Source: Hyphodiscus hymeniophilus
Lineage: Eukaryota > Ascomycota > Leotiomycetes > Helotiales > Hyphodiscaceae
Assembly (NCBI GenBank): GCA_016508695.1
Contig: VNKQ01000015.1
Coordinates: 868,001 to 932,000, forward strand
Length of the DNA stretch: 64,000 nt
Direction of reading: 5' to 3'
Both the position numbers and the translations under genes were made by a program. A model generated the notes under the pieces. It did not search any database. It was not told the origin of the DNA and saw only the letters and a program-made list of their open reading frames with translations. This document shows positions 1 to 10,860 of this stretch, piece after piece. Position 1 is the first letter of the stretch, and each line of letters opens with the position of its first letter.

Positions 1-991
1 GAGGTTGTCAATCTCAGTGTTGTCGTTGCATGCTTTGAGAGCCAAAGCAGTATTACATTCAGATAGGAGCAACTGCTAACTGAAGTTATTCTAGTACTCT
101 ACCGTTGAGACTATCGTAATATCCCTTAGAGAATCCAATATGTTTTATTCGGTCTCTGGGAGGGGCGCTAGTGCGTTAAAGGCACAAAATACGGTCTTCA
201 CCTTGACTCAAGTAGCGCAATTGCCAGATAATCAGTGGCAGATTGAACTGGATGGCTGGGTGCGTAATCTCGCGTTCTTTTCTTCTAGTTAGTGTCTGAT
301 GAGCCACGGGGAAACTTAAGGGTAGTCCTTCGCTTGGTTGGCCAATATATTTTTGGACGAATGGCCCTTCCTGTACTCATAAGTCATCTTGGAAGGATCA
401 ATGCTGACACTTACGTCTTAGTTCGCTGTCTCGCTAGCATCTCTACAGCAATATCTCTACGAGAAGGCTGTTGGGCCAGTTGGAATCACCGAGGCTGGCG
501 GAACTGTCAACATGCCCCAAACCTCATTCGCTCAAGCCATCTGTGAGCGACAAATGATACGGAATGTCAGCGGGTATCAGAACTTCAGCACACTCGGCGT
601 CGCCATCATCCTCATACTTGGCACTATCATGGTAATTCTGGGATGGACAGTAGACGTTGTCGTCGGCTTGATGCAAAAGCATCTCTTCAAGAGAAATTTC
701 GCAAGATTGAGCTGGATCTCGGACGGGTATTTGCAGCTTCAGAGAATGGCTTACGAAGGCGTGGGACACGATCGCTGGGAAGCCTGTGCTGATGATATCC
801 CCATTGCGACCGATGGAAGGGGTGAGAAGAAGCTTCTAGCTGGGATTGACATTTGGGACGTTGATCACCCACGATTGGCTAGATCCTCCGTTTCTGCTGC
901 AAGTCCGATATACCAGGAGTCCCCCCAGGAGCCGGTAAAAATGGGCTTACTTGCTTATCAGTCACCGGTAGCTCCTGAGGAATATCGATGA
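1..991 (+). CDS. Fungal integral membrane protein, C-terminal part (5' end outside window)
   Basis: This is the last part of a gene that starts before the window. Three exons can be joined in one frame: 1-49, 95-259 and 422-991. Intron 50-94 has donor GTATTA, a CTAAC branch site and acceptor CTAG; intron 260-421 has donor GTGCGT and acceptor TTAG; both are phase 0. The joined frame reads FYSVSGRGASALKAQ, then LPDNQWQIELDGW, then SLASLQQYL, a cysteine pair region, a membrane segment (FSTLGVAIILILGTIMVIL) and a juxtamembrane ARLSWISDGYLQLQRMAYEG block. That order is typical of a widespread, uncharacterised fungal membrane-protein family with a long extracellular part and a short cytoplasmic tail. 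No enzymatic motif is visible. The function is unknown; family assignment is from memory of conserved words, not from a search. Confidence 0.7.
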
Positions 992-2165
992 CTCCCTCCT
1001 TCAGACCCCCCGTTTTCAGGCATGACGAAGGTTCTGGTTCGGGAGCCATGATTTTATTAAAGATATGAACCGCCCTCTGGGTCATCTACTTCCTGTGAAC
1101 GATCACGATACAACCCACGATATTGACCAGAAGAGAAAGCTGTCGCATGATTAGGGACTCCAGGGGGGGGAATTGGCTGATGCCCGACTCGTAATTTGAA
1201 TTGTGTGGGAACTAGGATTTTTCCAATATTTAACGCTTCCATGCACTCGTCAGGCTTTTAACATGTTCCTCGTATAGTCGTGCCCCTCTGCCCAAATTTG
1301 CAACCTGTGCAGCATATTCCTCATCAGTCGGGCCAAACCTATAGGTTCGAATGGCCTCATACATCTAGGATGTGTTGAAACCAAGGTCATCATCGTAAGT
1401 GAGATTGCTTGCTTACCAGACGATATCTCAGGCCCGTCATGCATTAGTAGCGTCCTTGACATATCCTTCGAGTATGTCGCTGCCAGCGTTATCCATTGGG
1501 GCAACTTTGATCGGGTTTCTTAGCGTATCTATCCAACGGGTGGACATTATCATCATCCTATAGGCATATCAACATCAAGTCTCCGTACATTGTCCTCTGA
1601 GGACTCACCATGTACTCCTTCTTCCAGCCTATCATCATCATCATCCTTTCCCATTCCCTTTCTAGCCCTGATCCAATACGACAATCCTCACCGTCTGGGT
1701 AATATCATCAGTGGATGCTCTACCCCCTCTCTTTTCCCAGCGCTTACCCACAAACTCCACTTCTCAGCGTCGCTTCCTTTTGCCTGAAGTCATTCATGAA
1801 GAAAGGCGTAGGCCCAATCATCGTATAGGTAAACCCCGTCTCGTCAGCCAGCTCTCGTAACTCAACAATAACATGGCCTCTTGAGCACAGATGAAGATAT
1901 ATTTCCTGCTAATTCTTGTTATATGAATACAGCTTTGAGCATCAGCTATCTGATACGCAAGCCAAGGTGTCAAGGACTTGATCGTTCACTATGGACGTGC
2001 GAACAGATTAGGACAGGCCAGAACCCGGACAGCGAACGGCATGGTGACACAGTCAACACAGACACATGTCCCAATCTTTTCTATACATAAAGTCCAATCT
2101 CAGAACACCGCGCTATGCACGTAAGCATCAATCCCATTACCCACTCTACACCTCGCTTTCTCCCC
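992..2165. other. Intergenic, no supported gene
   Basis: This stretch lies between the 3' end of the plus-strand membrane-protein gene and the 3' end of the minus-strand desaturase, so it should contain two terminator regions. Only short open frames without family resemblance or joinable splice sites are present. I see no RNA gene and no repeat. Confidence 0.6.
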
Positions 2166-3424
2166 TCACTTATACTTCCCGAAGAAATAAATGCCACTCC
2201 CGACATCCTTCTCTTCAACCCACCTACAGGCACGATAGTTCTTCCAGAAAGCCCACATGAACGGCGTCTTGTTATCTGATTGATAATGTACACCCATCAC
2301 CCCCTTGATAGCGTTACTAGCCTCTACCGCATGATAGAATGGAATCCTGCACGCGTGGTGATGAAGCACGTGGGTGGAGATGGCGCCGTGGAAGAAATAG
2401 GTGTTGATGATACTGAACTCGCGGTCGACAGTTGAGGCTGCTCCTCTGAGGAAGGACCATGTCGCTGTGGGATAGTAGGGAAGGGATGGGTCGGTATGTT
2501 GGAGGAAGGTTATCGTAACTTTATACAATTAGCACGTGACATGTATTAAAGAGGTTGAAAAGAAGACGTACGAATCCAGTGGTTCGTCCAAAGCCAAGGA
2601 AAACCATAGAACAAAGCAACATTCCAAGCTCCGAAATACCGAACGGAGAACCACAGGCCTGCAGCCACGATCGCAATTCCAAGGTCGGAAACCAAGATCT
2701 CTGTCCGGTTCTGAGGCTTGAAATTCGGTCCGTCGCCCCCGAAATAGAAATGGGAGCGCTTCCACCAGGGTTCTGCTCGCATTCGTGGGAGGGCGAAGTT
2801 GTTGATGGTCAGGTAGATCGGCCAAGCTACGAGCTGATGCCCGATCAACGTAAGCAGCGTCACGATTGGAGTGTCTTCGACCAGATCCCAGTACGTGAAA
2901 AACGCTTTCGGGGTCCGGGCATCTCGGCCAGCCATGTAAACATCCTTGGTGTCTGGAACGAATGCAATATCTCGCTCGATGTTGTTGGTAGCTTTGTGGT
3001 GCTGGGAATGGGTAAAGCGCCATGAATGGTAGGGGACAAGGAGAAGAGAGTGAATGAGGAGACCGATGCTATTGTTGAAGTTTTTAGACTTAGAGAGAGC
3101 GCCATGGCCGGATTCATGAGCCACTTCCCATAGACCAGTGAAGACGAGTCCTTGGGTGAAAGCGTAAATCGCCCAAGCAGAGAAGCGAAGGGATGGACTC
3201 GGAAGGCGTGGGATTTGCGTAGCTAGAGCCAGAAGGGTAAACACGACGAGGAAATCTCGTCCAACGTAAGCAAGAGAGAGAAGAGTATTGCGTTCGAAGC
3301 AATGACTTGGGATGGCGTCGTGAATCTCCTTCATGGTGTAGGTTGGCGGGACAAAGAACACTTCCTTCTCCGCAGCATCTGGTGATTGTCCGTCAGCCTT
3401 GTCGGCTGGAGGTGGTTCTTCCAT
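2166..3424 (-). CDS. Delta-12-type (oleate) fatty acid desaturase
   Basis: Membrane-bound di-iron desaturase expected to introduce the omega-6 (delta-12) double bond into oleoyl lipids in the ER. Two exons, 3424-2572 and 2518-2166, joined across a 53-nt intron (donor GTACGT, acceptor AAG) give 401 residues with phases that close (TNHWI + LTITFLQHTD). All three histidine boxes are present: HESGH at about 103-107, HSQHH at 139-143 and HVLHH at about 334-338. The N-terminal block FVPPTYTMKEIHDAIPSHCF is typical of fungal delta-12/delta-15 enzymes. Odd points: box 1 has Ser where most fungal delta-12 enzymes have Cys (HECGH), and the protein is shorter than the usual 450-480 residues because the N-terminus is short. 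It may be a divergent paralogue; regioselectivity cannot be decided from sequence. It is followed upstream by a co-oriented monooxygenase. Confidence 0.85.
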
Positions 3425-4368
3425 TTCGGTCGACTCAACTGGTCGAAATGGGCGATATGTAGTAACGCAAAGGCCATGTCGTTGAAGACAAATGGTTTAT
3501 ATCGCTTGTGGACTGGCGGTGTCTCTATTTGTGTATTCAGGGTCCAAGCCTAGCCAAGGGTCCACGCCTGCTTTTGTCCACAGTCCTCAAGCGAAACCAA
3601 TGAACACTGGATATCTGCGTCGGGGAATTGGGAGGAACCTTATCCAGGCAGTGGTACGTATGGACTGTGGATGAGCTGTGAATTGATATTTCGATGGCCA
3701 ATTATTTGCCCACATTCCATCCGCTTTGGACGTGAGTGGAGTTGCTGAGGCTGGTGAGGCGCAGTCCGACCCGGTACTTGTATGAAACGACATTGCAATG
3801 TCCCGGGTTCCTTCTGTCTCGTAAATGCAATTTCTCGCACTGCTATTTCTAAAATCTCCTGTTTTGAGGATGGGCAACTTGACTTTGATATCAACAACGA
3901 AGAGACCAGAAATCGAAATGCTGCTGTTTTCAAAGGATTCTGATACTGTGGAAATTCGAAATCCCATCGAGTTTATCTGGGGGGGGATCGGCCGTCTCCG
4001 TTTGGACTGATCGACGGCACCAGTGTTACTTAATAGGTATGGTTGAGACTGATCTCAATCGAATCTCTGACGACTGGTAGTATTGTTGTTGTTCGTAAGC
4101 TTATTCAATATATCAGGGCTTTCAAAGGAGGAAGGACAAATGTCTTCTAGTGCATGAGGCTGGAAACAAGGGAGGGGAATGGTAGCTGGAGAGTCATAAA
4201 ACCGTGAATATCAATATGCAGGAGCCAGAGGAATTTTCAGGGAAGGATGGAGTGCCTCTTCGGCCTTGCAGATATGCAAAGAAAACTTACCCTCGACATG
4301 ACGGCGCGATCTGTCGACCTCAAGATCCTAACACTATACCATACTCCTCGTGATTCCCTAGATACCGT
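3425..4368. other. Intergenic, desaturase upstream region
   Basis: Between the desaturase start and the stop of the monooxygenase, both on the minus strand, so it holds the desaturase promoter and the monooxygenase 3' end. A short overlapping ORF pair near 3587-3967 has no family resemblance. A C7-9 G-run at about 3980-3987 is the only low-complexity feature noted. Confidence 0.5.
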
Positions 4369-5799
4369 CTAATCGTTGCGCTTCTTGTATTCAAATCCCA
4401 ACTCCGCCATGGTCTTCGCCTCACATCCAGTGTCGACGAATTTCTTTCGGATCTCTGCATAATTCTCACGCATCCACAGCTGCTTCTCAGCCCAATAAGC
4501 AGGCTCCTTGGCAAAACCATCGCCAGCACTCTGCACCCAGTCGTGAAGTTCGTTGACATACTCGGCATCTTTAGGGTAACCGAGCACATGAAAGGCTGTT
4601 CCATCCCCTAATTCTGCGATCCGCTCTTCTTCCCACGATTCCATTTCTACTTTGGTAGGAAGATCCAGCTTCCCAGACCATACTTTCGCAATTGCTGTTC
4701 CTTGACCCTCGGAGAGTGGAAATGGAATGATCTTCTGCGATAAAGCCGTAAAGGCTAATGTAGGGTGAGTGATATTGAATAGTTGTTTATATAATCCCCG
4801 AACCCTGCGGCCAGTAGTGACAAGTGTTGGATCCAACTCCTCGAAAAATGGGTACGAATAGAGATAACCGGTGCAGTAAATTATGGCGTCGATATCCTTC
4901 TCTACCCTTCCGTCCTCGAATCTTACGGCTCGATCTTCGACAATGTATTCAGCGATTGGAGGGACTTCTTCCTTGTTCTCCTGACCAAATTTGAGAGGCG
5001 ACGATGTACGGACGGAGTTCAGCATAGGTTTCTTGGAAACTTGACTGATTTGAGTCCCAATATCTAGACCTGAAGCAGCTGATCCCACAACAATGACCTT
5101 CTTGTTGGTAAAGGGTTCTGGTGCACGGTAGACCTTTGAATGAGTGATGACAGAGGGATATGCAGCGTTGAAAGCTTCGACTCCAAGGACTGAAGGGATG
5201 AATGGGACTGAGTAGTGCCCATTTGCTACTACAATGGCATCATAATCTTTGCGTTCCTCTTCATCTGTGATGGTGGACTTTGCAGTGAGCTCCCATTGTG
5301 GTTCACTAGCACGGGGTGACTGTACAATATTCTTAACTTGCGTTGAGAATTTGATAAGATGTCTGATCTCTTGGGAGTATTTTACAAGATAAGATTGGAC
5401 ATCCTGTCGGGTCGGGAATAAGAGAGATTCAGGAGGGAATTCCAGATCGGAGAAACCCATCAGACCATGTGGGATATTGGTATTGAGGTGGTCGTACATG
5501 GGGTTCGAGAAAAGAGGTGCTTTTCCATCTTTAGGCCATATCGGAAGCTCTGGAGGACCATGAGGAGTTGTTTGAGGGACGGTGATTCTACCTGTGACAT
5601 TGGGGTGGTAGTACCATACTCCACCAACTTCTGACTGTTGTTCGTACACATCTATCGTGTCGAAGGCCCTTTCTGCAAGTAGAAACCTTGCTGCTGCTAG
5701 ACCACTCGGACCTGCGCCGATTATAGCAATCTTTTTGACGTTAAGAGAGCCATTTGACCGCAAAATTGATCCCATCGGACCTTCTTCATCGAGGTACAC
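4369..5799 (-). CDS. Flavin-containing monooxygenase (FMO-like)
   Basis: Single uninterrupted frame of 476 residues. The N-terminal FAD Rossmann motif is GAGPSG at residues 28-33 inside KIAIIGAGPSGLAAARFLLAE; the second, NADPH-binding, dinucleotide motif is VVGSAASG around residues 236-243; between them is VVANGHYSVPFIPS, the position of the FMO signature (normally FxGxxxHxxxY/F). The family oxidises soft nucleophiles (N, S) with NADPH and O2. A Baeyer-Villiger type activity is less likely because the classical BVMO fingerprint is not obvious. The first methionine precedes the FAD motif by 27 residues; Met9 is an alternative start. It lies upstream of, and co-oriented with, a fatty-acid desaturase; there is no evidence that they act together. 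Substrate unknown. Confidence 0.85.
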   Translation of the reverse strand: MYLDEEGPMGSILRSNGSLNVKKIAIIGAGPSGLAAARFLLAERAFDTIDVYEQQSEVGGVWYYHPNVTGRITVPQTTPHGPPELPIWPKDGKAPLFSNPMYDHLNTNIPHGLMGFSDLEFPPESLLFPTRQDVQSYLVKYSQEIRHLIKFSTQVKNIVQSPRASEPQWELTAKSTITDEEERKDYDAIVVANGHYSVPFIPSVLGVEAFNAAYPSVITHSKVYRAPEPFTNKKVIVVGSAASGLDIGTQISQVSKKPMLNSVRTSSPLKFGQENKEEVPPIAEYIVEDRAVRFEDGRVEKDIDAIIYCTGYLYSYPFFEELDPTLVTTGRRVRGLYKQLFNITHPTLAFTALSQKIIPFPLSEGQGTAIAKVWSGKLDLPTKVEMESWEEERIAELGDGTAFHVLGYPKDAEYVNELHDWVQSAGDGFAKEPAYWAEKQLWMRENYAEIRKKFVDTGCEAKTMAELGFEYKKRND

Positions 5800-6026
5800 C
5801 TTTCGCTCCTTTCAAAGCCTATGGCTCCCAGCTGAGGATGGCAAGGAACAGAAGTGGGGATGCTCCTGATTGCTGAATCAGATTGGGCCGAGTGACAGCG
5901 AAGAACACAAGATGGCGTGGAAAGTGAATCGTTTTAGAATAGATGAATTTGATGTCTGATATTAGAACATAAAAAAGTATAGAAGGAGGAATTGCAACGA
6001 ATGAGAAATAGTAGAATTAAAGTGGT
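5800..6026. promoter_or_regulatory. Upstream region of the FMO gene, ends at the inserted element
   Basis: About 230 bases of ordinary composition between the monooxygenase start and the first base of the target-site repeat of the AT-rich element. If the element inserted here, the distal promoter of the monooxygenase was displaced by almost 11 kb, which could affect its expression. No individual binding site is called. Confidence 0.4.
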
Positions 6027-6034
6027 ATGACAAG
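6027..6034. repeat. Left target-site duplication (ATGACAAG)
   Basis: Eight bases immediately outside the left terminal inverted repeat. They match ATAACAAG at 16890-16897, immediately outside the right repeat, at seven of eight positions. Confidence 0.65.
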
Positions 6035-6052
6035 TTATCTTATAAATCAGAC
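6035..6052 (+). repeat. Left terminal inverted repeat (18 bp)
   Basis: TTATCTTATAAATCAGAC, the exact reverse complement of 16872-16889. The strongly AT-rich sequence begins just inside it. Confidence 0.75.
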
Positions 6053-6429
6053 CCTCTAGTTTGGTTTTACCTGCTAATCCAACTATTAGCGCGAATTATC
6101 TCTTATACTAATTTAACGAACTCTTATACTAATTATAACGTCGAACTAGGCAAAACTTCTAGAGGGTTTAAAAGCAAATAGTCGCGATTTTAGTATACTT
6201 TAAAAATATTTATTAGGAACAAACTTATTTATTTTCAAAGTAGTAATTATACTATTTAATAATACTTAATTCTAAAACTAATACGGTTAAGTTAAAGGTT
6301 AATATCTTATTTATTAAATATATTTTAAAAAGTATTTAATTATTGCGTTATAGTATTATTATCGCGTTAGCTATAAGTATTTATTTTACCTTATAAAACC
6401 GCGCTCTTTCTATATATTCCCTAATACTT

Positions 6430-7160
6430 ATAAACTCTTGCGAACTCTTAAGCTAATTACAACTCCTTTTATAACGATTACTAACTAGGCTAGTCTTCCT
6501 TTATAACTTTTGCGAACTCTTATAATCGCAACTCTTATAAGAGTACTTTCGATTACTAGCTAGGCTAGTTATACCTTTCTTTATAACTCTTATAAACTCT
6601 TATACTAATTAAATAATATCCTTATATCGTTTCTCGAGAGCGTAAGACCTTTAATTACTAGTTAGGCTAGTCTTTCTCTATAACTCTTATAAACTCTTAT
6701 AATCGTAACTCCTTTTATAAGAGTACCTTTAGTTACTAGCTAAACTAGTTATACTTTTCTTTATAACTCTTATAAACTCTTATATTAATTAGACAATACT
6801 TATACCTTTTTTATAAGGCCTTTAATTATTAGCTAGGCTAGTTAAACCTTTTTTTATAACTCTTGCAAACTCTTATACTAATTAAATAATACTTATACCT
6901 TTTTTATAAAGTCTTCGATTATTAGTTAAGCTAGTTAAACCTTTCTTTATAACTCTTATAAACTCTTATACTAATTAGACAATACTTATACCTTTTTTAT
7001 AAGGCCTTTAATTATTAGCTAGGCCGGTCAAACCTTTTTTTATAACTCTTACGAACTCTTATATTAATTAGATAATACTTATACCTTTTTTATAAGACCT
7101 TCGATTACTAGCTAGGCCGGACTTTCTCTATAACTCTTACGAACTCTTATACTTAATTAA
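6430..7160 (+). repeat. Left subterminal tandem array (~105-bp units built on AACTCTTRYAAACTCTT)
   Basis: About six to seven diverged units of roughly 100-110 bp, each with the core AACTCTTATAAACTCTTA (less mutated copies read AACTCTTGCAAACTC), then ACTAATTARA, a TTTTTTATAAGRCCTT stretch and CTAGCTAGGCTAGTT. The units differ mainly by C/T and G/A exchanges, as expected from RIP. The array sits just inside the left terminus, oriented opposite to the array near the right end. Such subterminal repeats are often transposase-binding regions in DNA transposons; here that is an inference. Confidence 0.7.
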
Positions 7161-7462
7161 GGTAATAAAGCAATAAAGACATTAATATAAGAAGACCGAA
7201 AAAGCTAATTAAAGATTATAAAAGCACTTAATATAAGAGTAAAGAAAGACTTAATAGTCCTTTATAAGTTAAAATACAAAGGGTACCTTCGTTTTATATT
7301 AGTAATTTATTAGCGTTAATTAATAAGGCTCGCTTAATTAAAAATATTAATTTATAAGAAGACTTAATTATAGCTTGTCTTAAATATATTCTTTAAGATA
7401 AAAACTTATATCTTAAAATACTTTATATAACTTAAGTCTATACTATTTAATACTTAATTTTT

Positions 7463-9200
7463 AATAAGGGTAATATATTATTAATTATAAAGACTAAGTT
7501 TAAAAAAAGCTTAATCTTTTATATATACTCTATTTTTATAATATAAATTACACTTTAAATTATACCTTTAAGCAAACTTAGTAATAAGTAATACTATAAT
7601 ATTTAAAAAATCCCAAGTATACGACCTTACTTTTTAATATCTAAGAGTAAAAAGGTTTAGCGGGATCTAATTAATTGGATTTAAAATAGGGAATTTTCTT
7701 ATATTCTTCTTAGGCCTAAGTAAGCGGTATTAGAATCTTTTCGATTTACTTTTAAAACTATAGTATTATAAGCTAAGATTAGGTTAATAGCTATTAACGA
7801 ATATTACTTTATTTAATAATAAAAAGCGTTTTAGCTTACTTTTATAATATTAAGTAAACTTCGTTTACTTTTTCGTTAAAATATAATTTAATTTAATTGT
7901 TTAATAATACTAACCCTCTCTATAAAGTGTTGTATACTTAAATATACTAGATTCCGACTTATTAGGGATAGTTTTTACTAAATAAAGGTTATTCGAATAT
8001 TTATTAATCGCCCGGATATATTGCTTTTTATTTATATAATTCCTTAAGAAAAGCTTACTTCGTTTAGTATACTTTATTTTCTTCTTAATAATGCTTTATT
8101 AGATTATTAGCTAACGTTAATATAAATCCTAAAGACTATTTTTTTTCTCGATAGTCGAAAAGAAGTAAATAAGGCCGCTATATATTTATAAAATACTCTT
8201 CTTATAAAGCCTATTTTAAATACCGATATTATAATATCTTATTCTATAAAGCGAGACTATCCTAATTATATATATAATATTATTTAAATATATATTACTT
8301 ATATTACTTAGTATAATAAAGATTGTCGATATAAGGAGTTTGCTAGCCTTAGATTAAAAAGTCGCATTATAATAACTATTATAGTATTAGGTATTAGAAT
8401 TAATATTCCCGATATTTAATAGGTTATCTTATAGAAGTTCCCTATTAATAAAGATATAGCTAAGTACTAATAATGTATTAGTAAAAGAGGACGAGATACT
8501 AGATATATAAGTATTATATTCCTCTTTCTTTTATATTAGGCATTTAATTAAGAAGGTTATTCTCGTTTTACTAGAGGAATAATAATAGTAATAGATTCGA
8601 CTACCTTTAGTTCTTAGAATAGCTATAAATTACGTTAAAGTAACTAGCTTAATAATAGTTATATTACAAATAATCTTAGCGATACTAAGAGTATAACGTT
8701 TATAAGTAGCTCGGTATCTTCTTATTTGGCTTTTAGTTAACTAACTATATAACTAATTACATAACTAATATCTATTCTCTTTTAGATAAAATAAGAAATA
8801 AAACAATATATAAATCTTCTTAAAGTTTAAAAGGCTATAGCTAATAGCCCGTATAAACGTTATCTATTCCTAGATAAGCTTAGAGAAAATCGTCTTTTAC
8901 TTAAATTACGGCTACTCGTAATAAAGCTTAATACTTACTATAATATATATAATCCTCTATTAGTACTAATATTAATATTAAAACTAATAGATATATTACG
9001 GCTTATTAAGCTAACGCCTAATTCTATTATAAGATTTACTCTTTTATTAATCGATAAGTAGGCTATTAAGTAGGCAAAGGCTCGCTTAAATAACCTATAT
9101 CGCTAGTTTTTATTACCCTTTATTATATTTTTCCTAGAGTTACTAATATAAGAACTTATAGCTTTATATAAGAAAGGTCTAGAGCTATACTAATAGAATA
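7463..9200 (+). pseudogene. RIP-inactivated RecQ-type DNA helicase relic
   Basis: One frame (codons starting at 7481, 7790, 8384, 8474, 8858 and 8933 are all in phase) reads through at least 1.7 kb without a frameshift but with many TAA/TAG codons. In it the RecQ/SF2 motifs can be recognised in order: motif I as IKTKFKKS at about 7487-7510 (expected KTGxGKS), motif II as AINEYYF at about 7790-7810 (expected A(I/V)DECH), motif V as LGIRINIPDI at about 8387-8416, motif VI as two stops then CISKRGRD at about 8468-8497 (W-Q-R-x-x-x-R-G-R-D if TAA TAA TGT were TGG CAA CGT), and a region like the RecQ zinc-binding subdomain (SPYKRYLFLDKLRE, then TYYNIYNP at 8933-8956, where Tyr codons TAT/TAC are one transition from Cys). 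Every loss is a C-to-T or G-to-A change. The frame seems to continue towards about 9950. RecQ helicases of this kind are known at fungal chromosome ends and in repeats. Confidence 0.7.
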
Positions 9201-10560
9201 ACTTTATTATTAAGCAATTAATATCTTAAATTAACTTTTCCTTATAATATCTCTAGACTAAATTTAGTGAAAGGCTAGCTAAACAACTTTAATTATTTCG
9301 GCTTATAATTTTATAATAATTCTAGGCCTTTAAAAATTAATAACAAAAAGCTTTTATAGAAAAGGAAGCTTTAAAAAAAGCTTTAAAAACAAGAATATTA
9401 TAATAGAAAGTATAAGAAGGATTTTCTTAAGTCAATTATACTACTTATAATAAGCTTCGAGATAATAACCTATCGCGCCAAGTAGTAGAGAATTTAATTT
9501 CTAAAGCTAAACAAAGAACTAGTATAATAGGAAGTAATATAATAAATATACTAGCTAAGGTTTAGGCTTAAGTATTAAGTATAGATATATTAATATCTTT
9601 TTTTCAAATGCTAGTAAGACTATAAACACAACTTATATAAGAAGAAAACATTAATATTGTTTACGAGACGTAACTAGTATAAGAAGAAGATATTAATATA
9701 GTTCTAAAGACGCAACTAGCGTAAGAAGAAAATACTAATCTTATATTTAAAATATAATTAGAAACTTAAATAAATAAGCTTTAATAAAATACTCTATTTA
9801 AATATAAGAAAATAACTAAAGGAACTATACTAACTATATTAAAAATACTAACTTAAGAATAGCTACTTATATTCTCTCTATTAAGTAAAAGTAAACGAAA
9901 AAGAATTATAACTATAAAGAGAAAAGAGAATTTTTATTTGTAATTAAAAACCTATTATATTTGGCCTAACGGATTATTAATTTCCTATAACTCTTATAAA
10001 CTCTTATAAACTCTTAAGCTAATTAGATATATCGACTTTATCGAGTATCTTTAAAAAAGAGTAATAATATTCCGAAGTTTAAAAATTATAATATCCGGAT
10101 CGGATTATTAATTTCTTATAACTCTTATAAACTCTTATAAACTCTTAAGCTAATTAGATAAAATCTCTTTTAAATAAATAAAAGAATTACTTTTAACTAT
10201 ATATATTAAGGTTAATATATATAATAGCTTTACCTTTAAATTATTAAAAGAAACTACTTTCCCTAACTCTTATTAACTCTTATAAAAAAATTCTTTCTTT
10301 AATAACTATAACTATAATAATAGTAATAATAATATTACTAATAATACTACTATTATTATATTTTCTTTTAGTCTTACTTAAATACTCTCGTACCCTTAGT
10401 ACGTTAAGTTAAATAAGGGAGAAACCCTTTATTAAGCTAGCCGCTTATTTCCCGGCCGCTTATAGTCGATAAATATATTCTATAGTCGTGTCTTATATAC
10501 TTACTTCCCTTAGTATTACCTTTATATATTTAACGTATATAGTCCTTCTCGCGCTTTTTG
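9201..10560. other. AT-rich RIP-degraded filler of the element
   Basis: No recognisable domain beyond the possible 3' continuation of the helicase frame to about 9950. Two direct copies of a 55-bp stretch (CGGATTATTAATTTC followed by AACTCTTATAAACTCTTATAAACTCTTAAGC) start near 9967 and 10100; an inverted, shorter copy lies near 12020-12060, so 10.1-12.06 kb may be a nested module with inverted ends. Confidence 0.4.
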
Positions 10561-10574
10561 CCCTTATTATCGCT

Positions 10575-10860
10575 TTATCCCTTTGCCTTTGCCTTTACCT
10601 TTACCTTTGCCTTTGCCTTTATTTACTCCTCTAGTTACCCCTACTATTAGTTTGGCTCTATAAGTACCTAATTGTTATTTGCTAGGATATATACTAACTA
10701 GCTAAAAGGCTTGCCCCTCTGCCTCTACCTTTACTTTTACCTTTACCTTTACTTTTGCCTACTCCTCTGGCTGCCTCTACTATTAGTTTAGCTTTATAAG
10801 TACCTAATTATTATTTACTAAGATATATACTAACTAGCTAAAAGGCTTGCCCCTCTACCT
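10575..10860 (+). repeat. Two ~137-bp tandem units with (CCTTTG/ACCTTT) hexamer tracts
   Basis: Copy A (about 10575-10720) and copy B (about 10721-10857) each contain a CTTTGC/CTTTAC hexamer run, then ACTATTAGTTTGGCTCTATAA, AGTACCTAATTRTTATTTRCTA and GATATATACTAACTAGC, ending AAAAGGCTTGCCCCTCT. A partial third copy follows at 10858. The copies differ almost only by transitions. Confidence 0.65.

Noticed and set aside
6430..7160. CRISPR-like array
   Set aside because: Units are diverged throughout, with no constant repeat and variable spacer pattern, and the DNA is eukaryotic.
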